Assembly: GCF_027497495.1 (NCBI RefSeq)
Contig: NZ_CP114205.1
Location: 8,184,001-8,248,000 of the forward strand
Reading direction: 5' to 3'
DNA from: Streptomyces tubercidicus
Lineage (GTDB): Bacteria; Actinomycetota; Actinomycetes; Streptomycetales; Streptomycetaceae
DNA: 64,000 bases
Positions 59,997-64,000 of this stretch are shown in pieces. A program made the translations under genes and the position numbers. A model generated the notes under the pieces. The model was not told the DNA's origin and made no database searches. It saw nothing but the letters and a program-made list of their open reading frames with translations. Positions within the stretch are counted from its first letter, which is position 1, and the number at the start of each line of letters is the position of its first letter.

Positions 59997-60109
59997 GGGC
60001 ATGGGGCGGCCTTCGTCTGATCCTGTGCTGCGACCAAGGTGCACGTGACCACGACGAAGGCGTGAGGGGAGTCTGCTGCCAGAAGCTGTCCGGAGGAAGC
60101 GTTCGCGGA

Positions 60110-61560
60110 AGCGTCAGGCTTCCGGGGAGGCTTCTGCGAGTGTCGACCTCTGGGCGTGACGAGTTGTTCGAGCCGGCGGACGCGGTGCTGTGCGGACGGT
60201 GCGGTGAAGTCCGCGGTGGACTTGACGCTGTTGCCCGAGCGTCGGCGTGGGCACGGAGCGATGTACGGCGGCTTGAACCACGGCCGGATTGACTTCGGCC
60301 GGCTGCGGACGGTCCTGGCCGGGCTGTCGCTGCCGCGTTTCGACGGCGGGTGCCTGGTCCTGGCGGTCGAGGTGTCGCTGTGGCTTCGCTCGGACGCGCC
60401 GTGCTCGGCTGACTGGCTCTTCTGCCACGTCTACGGCCGGGCGAAAAGGGTCTCGTAGTTCATTCCGGGCCGGCCTACTCTTTCGTCGCCGTGCTGGAGC
60501 CGGGGCCACGTCCTGGACCGCGATTTTGGACGCAGTGCGGCTCGGCCCTGCGGACGACGCGACCGCGATCCCGCCGATCAGCTGCGGGGTGTCGCCGAGC
60601 GGCTCTCGCCGCGGGCTCGTGGCAGGACGGGGACCCGCATATCGTGATCGTCAGCGACGCCGGCTGCGACGTCACCCGTCTGGCCTGGGTGCTGCGCGAC
60701 CTGCCGGCCGAGCTGGTCGGCCGGGTCCGCTCCGACCGCGTCATGCGCCTGCCGGAGCCACCGAGGATGCACGGCGTCAACGGCCGGCCACCCAACACGG
60801 CCCGGAATTCCGCTTCACCGGTCCGGAGACACGGCCCGAGCCCGCGATCAGCACGGTCACGGATACCACCACTGACGGCAAGGCCGAGACCAGGCATGGG
60901 ACCGGATCTACCCAAGGCTCACCCGTAGCTCGTCCTGGCTCGACCATGACGGTGAACTGCCGTTGACCGAGGGGACGTTGATGCGGTGGAAGGCCGAGCG
61001 TCTATCGAAGGACCGGGATGCCCCGCCGGATGGTTATGGTCCTCCAAGACCGGCGCAACCCCGGACGGCGTGGACCGTTTCTGGCAGGCATTTCTCCGCC
61101 GCTTCGATCTGGAGCACACCTTCCGCTTCGCGAAGCAGACCTGGGCTGGACCACTCCGAAACTCCGTACTCCCGAGGCGGCGGACCGCTGGGCCTGGATC
61201 CTGATCGTCGCTCACACCCGGCTCCGGCTCGCCCGGCCGCTCGCCGCGGACCTCCGCTGGCCGCGGACCTCCGCTGGCCGCGGACCTCCGCTGGCCGCGG
61301 ACCTCCGCTGGCCGCGGACCTCCGCTGGCCCTGGGGGAAACCCGCCACCTCCGACCGGCTCACCCCGGCCGAGGCCGTCGGGGGTTCAGGAACATCCGCG
61401 CTCACCTCGCCTGCCCGACCGTGTTCCCAAACCCCGTGGCGCCGGGCCCGGCGGCCACCTGGCGCCAAGAACGAACGCCGGGCACCCCGCTACGACGTCG
61501 GCAAGACCGTCATACGCCCCGAGACTCTCAAAGCCATCGGCAAGCCGGAAGATCTTGGTA
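60110..61560 (+). pseudogene. Decayed transposase (actinobacterial IS, multiple frameshifts)
   Basis: Pieces of one long protein are scattered over all three plus frames: DELFEPADAVLC, then VDLTLLPERRRGHGAMYGGL, NHGRIDFGRLRTVLAGLSLP, DAPCSADWLFCHVYGRAKRV, SWTAILDAVRLGPADDATAI, VSDAGCDVTRLAWVLRDLPA, VGRVRSDRVMRLPEPPRMHG, DRFWQAFLRRFDLEHTFRFA and finally VGKTVIRPETLKAIGK. This is the recognisable order of a family of about 450-residue Streptomyces transposases (NF041680-like). At least five frameshifts, including a 17-bp expansion at 61244-61328, destroy it. I did not find clear terminal inverted repeats or a target duplication, so element borders are unknown. Confidence 0.75.
61244..61328. repeat. 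17-bp tandem repeat, five perfect copies
   Basis: Unit CCGCGGACCTCCGCTGG repeated five times exactly, within the C-terminal part of the decayed transposase. Because 17 is not a multiple of three, each copy shifts the frame. In intact relatives this position reads ARPLAADLRRPW once. Confidence 0.92.
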
Positions 61561-61724
61561 GACCAAGAACAGGCTCAGCAGCCGACCACGCGAAACGCTC
61601 GGCGGGGAAACCCCAGCCGAGCGTCTGCATGCAATGCCCGCTACCACACGTCGGTGATCATGTGTGGTCACGATCCCTGGAATCCGCCTGGCGCAGGGGG
61701 GACGCTGGTGTGTGTACGGGTGTC

Positions 61725-61762
61725 GGTCAGACGTTGGTGAGACGGTCAGACGTTGGTGAGAC
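61725..61762. repeat. 19-bp tandem duplication at the 3' end of a secreted-protein gene
   Basis: GGTCAGACGTTGGTGAGAC occurs twice in direct succession. The right-hand copy (61744-61762) contains the stop and last codons (SLTNV) of the minus-strand secreted-protein gene; the left-hand copy lies just after the stop. Confidence 0.9.
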
Positions 61763-62507
61763 TGGCCTGGAAGGTGTTGCCCCAGCCACTCTGGACGCGC
61801 TGCCGCTTGATGATGTCGCTGCCGAAGCCGTCCACGCGCTCGGTGGCCCTCCAGGTGGTCGCGGCGAAGCCGCTGTGGCCCTCCAGGTTGGTCGGCTCGA
61901 CCTTGCCGCCCGTGATGTTGATCGCCGCGTTGACGTTGGTGAGCTTCGAGCCGCCGCCGATGACCTTGCGGACCTTCCCGTGCTTCGACTCGTACGTCAC
62001 CCACACCTGCGCGCTCGTCACGGGGATGCTGAAGACCTTCTCCGTCACCGTGAACGCGACCCTGACACTGGCCTTGCGACCCTGCTTGGTCTTGCGACCC
62101 TGCTTGGTCTTGCTGTTCTGCGTGGCGCGGACGAACTTCACGTCCTTGTTGTAGTTCGTCACCGCCCGCACGGTCTTGTTGCCGCCGGTGTGCCCGCGCA
62201 TCTGGCCACCGAAAGCCTTGTAGACAGTGCGGGACTGCAGGTAGCCGAGGAACTTGACCTGCTTGGACTTCGGCAGCGCACGGAACGCCTTGAGGGTGGC
62301 GCGGGCCTCGGGGGTGCGCTGCTTGATCAGGTAGGCCACGTACGTGTGCGGGGTGAGCTTGTTCGTCTGCGCGGACGCTGACGAGCCCGCGGTTGGCGCC
62401 GCGCTGCTGGGGCCCATTGCGGAGGCGGCCGGGGCCAGGACGGCGACGGCGGCGGCGCCGGCGACGGCTGCTGTGCTGATCCGACGGAGTGCGGAACCAT
62501 TGCTCAT
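61746..62507 (-). CDS. Secreted protein of unknown function
   Basis: A 253-residue exported protein. Residues 1-31 are a Sec signal peptide (RRISTAAVAGAAAVAVLAPA, ending ASA). The mature part begins with a Ser/Ala-rich stretch, a helical Lys-rich region (LKAFRALPKSKQVKFLGYLQ), a linker with an exact in-frame duplication (KTKQGR twice, from the 18-bp repeat at 62074-62109), and a beta-rich C-terminal domain (VRVAFTVTEKVFSIPVTSAQ, WVTYESKHGKVRKVIGGGSK). The mature protein is very basic. No family is recognised. ATG 62507 is preceded by GGAAAGGAAA on the minus strand. It stands alone, convergent with the decayed transposase. Confidence 0.75.
   Translation of the reverse strand: MSNGSALRRISTAAVAGAAAVAVLAPAASAMGPSSAAPTAGSSASAQTNKLTPHTYVAYLIKQRTPEARATLKAFRALPKSKQVKFLGYLQSRTVYKAFGGQMRGHTGGNKTVRAVTNYNKDVKFVRATQNSKTKQGRKTKQGRKASVRVAFTVTEKVFSIPVTSAQVWVTYESKHGKVRKVIGGGSKLTNVNAAINITGGKVEPTNLEGHSGFAATTWRATERVDGFGSDIIKRQRVQSGWGNTFQASLTNV
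62074..62109. repeat. 18-bp in-frame tandem duplication
   Basis: TTGCGACCCTGCTTGGTC occurs twice in a row inside the secreted-protein gene, duplicating a Lys/Gln/Gly/Arg hexapeptide without changing the frame. Confidence 0.9.
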
Positions 62508-62945
62508 TGCTGTTTCCTTTCCAAGGGTTGGGGCTGTTTGATTTCAACCCTAGGAACGGCGAACGGGCAGCCGGTATTGGCCTTTGAGGCGTATCCCTTT
62601 TGGCCATGGCAACCGCTGTTGCATAATCCCCGGCCACCGACCCGACGACTGACTCCGGTCCGCTCCGTACGAGAGGGCGTGCCAACCGGCCTTTGAGATA
62701 AGCGGGTCGCACTCCTGATACGCGACTACCGGCTCCATCATGGCCGCCCGCGTCCTTGGTCAGGGCTGTGCCTGCCTCCTGTCCGCGATGCGCCACTGGG
62801 CGAGGCGTTCCAGACGGTCAAGCGCTCCGACCTGTTTACCAGGTCCTTGGCGGGCTGGTGTCCTGACGGCATGGTTCCTCGTTATGGTTGGCTTCCTGCA
62901 TGGCAACGGTCATGCAGGAAGCTGCAGTTGCTTGATAGGGGGATC
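62508..62945. other. Divergent intergenic region
   Basis: About 440 bases between the divergent secreted-protein and membrane-protein genes. No supported gene; a minus-strand frame 62550-62741 has no motif. Both promoters should be here. The composition is less GC-rich than average. Confidence 0.45.
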
Positions 62946-63236
62946 ATGCAGACAGTTAAGAAGACGCGCGGCCAGATGGTGTCGGACAACATCTGGTTTT
63001 CGTTCGCGGCTTTCCTTTTCGTGTCCTTCCTCGGGTTCACGCTCGGGAAGGGGGAGGCGTGGGGGAAATTCGCGTGGGCCGCCTACTTCGCGGGTTGGGT
63101 GCCGCCGCTTGGCATGCTTGTCTGGCATGCCATCAGGAATAAGAAGATCAACGACGGAGCGTCAGTGATCTTTGGGATTCTCGCCGTGTTCGGGGTCGTT
63201 TGCTGGCTCAACCACAGTGACACTTTTCCGCTGTGA
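62946..63236 (+). CDS. Small membrane protein with three spans
   Basis: A 96-residue protein with three hydrophobic segments: WFSFAAFLFVSFLGFTL (about 17-33), FAWAAYFAGWVPPLGMLVW (about 43-61) and VIFGILAVFGVVCWL (about 74-88). Short basic loops (KGEAWGK, RNKKIND) connect them. It has no catalytic motif. ATG 62946 has a strong GGGGG 6 bases upstream, so the longer frame from 62847 is not needed. It lies 170 bases before a gene for a secreted cationic peptide on the same strand; small multi-span proteins beside bacteriocin-like genes often give immunity, but this is only inference. Confidence 0.72.
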   Translation: MQTVKKTRGQMVSDNIWFSFAAFLFVSFLGFTLGKGEAWGKFAWAAYFAGWVPPLGMLVWHAIRNKKINDGASVIFGILAVFGVVCWLNHSDTFPL

Positions 63237-63324
63237 GACCTCGGACGCAGGGACATCGTCCATCCGGCCCATACCCGAAGGGCCAATAGCCTACAGTCAG
63301 CGCACAGCGTGATGATTCCTTCTG

Positions 63325-63347
63325 CCCGCCTAGAAACGCCAGGCGGG
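63325..63347 (+). terminator. Short hairpin between the membrane and secreted-peptide genes
   Basis: Stem CCCGCCT / AGGCGGG with a 9-base loop, 88 bases after the membrane-protein stop and 58 bases before the next start. It may end the first transcript or lie in the leader of the second. Confidence 0.4.
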
Positions 63348-63405
63348 GAAAGGCCGTTCGTGCACCGCACGGCAGCGGCCTCACTCCATACAGCAGGGGG
63401 AACCT

Positions 63406-63849
63406 ATGCGTAACAAACTCCGAGTAGCAGCAGCGACGGTCACGGCTGCCGTCGCCCTGGGCGTCGCCGCCCCGATGGCGTCGGCTGCCGAAGCCAACCG
63501 CGCTCCGGCTGTCTCCTCGGTGCAGACGACGGCGAACAGTGCCGCCGTTCGTAGCATCAGCATCGAAACGCTGCGGTCCGCCGCCGCGTCGACGGACGCT
63601 GTCGCCACGATCGACGCCAAGAGCGGCGTCCAGGCGAAGAAGGGTCGCGGCATTGCTTGGCAGATTGCCAAGCGGATCGCCGCCAAGTACGGCAAGGGCG
63701 CCATCAAGAAGATCGCCAAGAGTTGGAAGGGCTACCGCAAGTGGGTGAACGGACTCTCCAACTGGAACCCCCTCAAGTGGGCCATCAAGGCCGCTGGCGG
63801 TGAGGTGCAGTACCAGATCTACCTCGCTCTGCGGGACATCGCCTTCTAA
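63406..63849 (+). CDS. Secreted cationic, amphipathic protein (bacteriocin-like)
   Basis: A 147-residue protein. Residues 1-28 are a Sec signal peptide (RVAAATVTAAVALGVAAPMA, then SAA). A Ser/Ala/Thr-rich pro-region of about 50 residues follows. The last 70 residues are strongly basic and amphipathic with many Trp: GRGIAWQIAKRIAAKYGKG, AIKKIAKSWKGYRKWVNGLS and NWNPLKWAIKAAGG. This combination of signal, spacer and Lys/Trp-rich helices resembles membrane-active peptides, and no enzyme motif is visible. ATG 63406 has GGGGGAA 5 bases upstream. A small three-span membrane protein is encoded just before it and a terminator hairpin follows. Antimicrobial activity is a hypothesis, not shown by sequence alone. 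Confidence 0.75.
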   Translation: MRNKLRVAAATVTAAVALGVAAPMASAAEANRAPAVSSVQTTANSAAVRSISIETLRSAAASTDAVATIDAKSGVQAKKGRGIAWQIAKRIAAKYGKGAIKKIAKSWKGYRKWVNGLSNWNPLKWAIKAAGGEVQYQIYLALRDIAF

Positions 63850-63900
63850 GGGACCGTTCCGGTAGGGCTGCCCTCTTCTGGGGTTCATTAGTGGTGTACC

Positions 63901-63933
63901 TGTGGGGCGTCGGCTGCGGTCTGACGCCCCACA
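63901..63933 (+). terminator. Hairpin terminator after the cationic protein gene
   Basis: An 11-bp perfect stem (TGTGGGGCGTC / GACGCCCCACA) with an 11-base loop, 51 bases after the stop. No gene is seen from here to the end of the window. Confidence 0.65.
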
Positions 63934-64000
63934 TCGCACTGCGCCCACCGAAACGGGGAGCTTGACCTCCGGTCAGCAACACAAGCAAAACAGCAGCATC

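Noticed and set aside
1..64000. tRNA, rRNA, CRISPR arrays, phage attachment sites and replication origins
   Set aside because: Looked for by eye and none found; small RNAs without strong sequence signature cannot be excluded.

Overview
The window reads as part of a Streptomyces (or close relative) chromosome. It has high-GC coding with strong third-position bias, frequent GTG starts, ATGA-type overlaps, a Streptomyces-type gas vesicle operon, an AfsA/TetR hormone locus, a LAL-type LuxR regulator, DUF5753/DUF6415-type small genes and an actinobacterial kinase with a solute-binding sensor. No rRNA, tRNA, CRISPR array or intact transposon was seen. The mix of regulators, oxidases and decayed genes fits an accessory-rich region rather than core genome.

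Layout. 0-5 kb: a cut membrane gene, a DUF5994 gene, a SpoIIE-phosphatase remnant, then the gas vesicle operon gvpO-A-F-G-J-L-S-K. 5-13.4 kb: a propeller-like protein, a cytochrome P450, a secreted lamin-tail protein (copy 1), a TPR protein, a Tat-exported PhoD phosphatase and a recombinase-like fragment. 13.9-25.3 kb: five same-strand signalling genes, namely a LAL regulator, a lone receiver, an HPt protein and two large hybrid kinases. Together they could form a complete multistep phosphorelay. 25.5-28.1 kb: HAD phosphatase, AfsA-type butenolide/furan synthase and a divergent TetR receptor, resembling the mmfL/mmfP/mmfR logic of methylenomycin furan signalling. 28.4-35.2 kb: a 2'-5' RNA ligase-like protein, a styrene/indole monooxygenase pair (StyA1 plus the self-sufficient fusion StyA2B), a divergent AraC regulator and an acyl-CoA-dehydrogenase-fold monooxygenase. 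35.6-40.9 kb: a variant urease operon ureAB-C-F-G-D with a fused gamma/beta subunit carrying a cysteine-rich linker and an enlarged alpha subunit; ureE is absent.

41-48.5 kb: LmeA-like lipid-binding protein, EEP nuclease, AadA-like nucleotidyltransferase, a frameshifted Ser/Thr kinase with an extracellular amino-acid-binding domain, and a nitrobindin. 47.2-51 kb is a gene graveyard holding remnants of an alpha/beta hydrolase, an SRPBCC protein, a UvrD-like helicase and a second, decayed copy of the lamin-tail gene with its leader. 51.3-53.2 kb: a three-gene WXG100/toxin-like/membrane operon. 53.4-59.9 kb: truncated DUF5753 and frameshifted DUF6415 genes, a giant HTH-nSTAND1-WD40 protein divergent from a small LuxR regulator, and a phosphoribosyltransferase-like gene. 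60-64 kb: a shattered transposase, short tandem duplications, two secreted proteins and a small membrane protein.

Single-base frameshifts (45.67, 50.74 and about 54.0 kb, plus the transposase) could be real decay or assembly errors; raw reads would decide. All functional names come from recognising motifs by eye, not from database searches.
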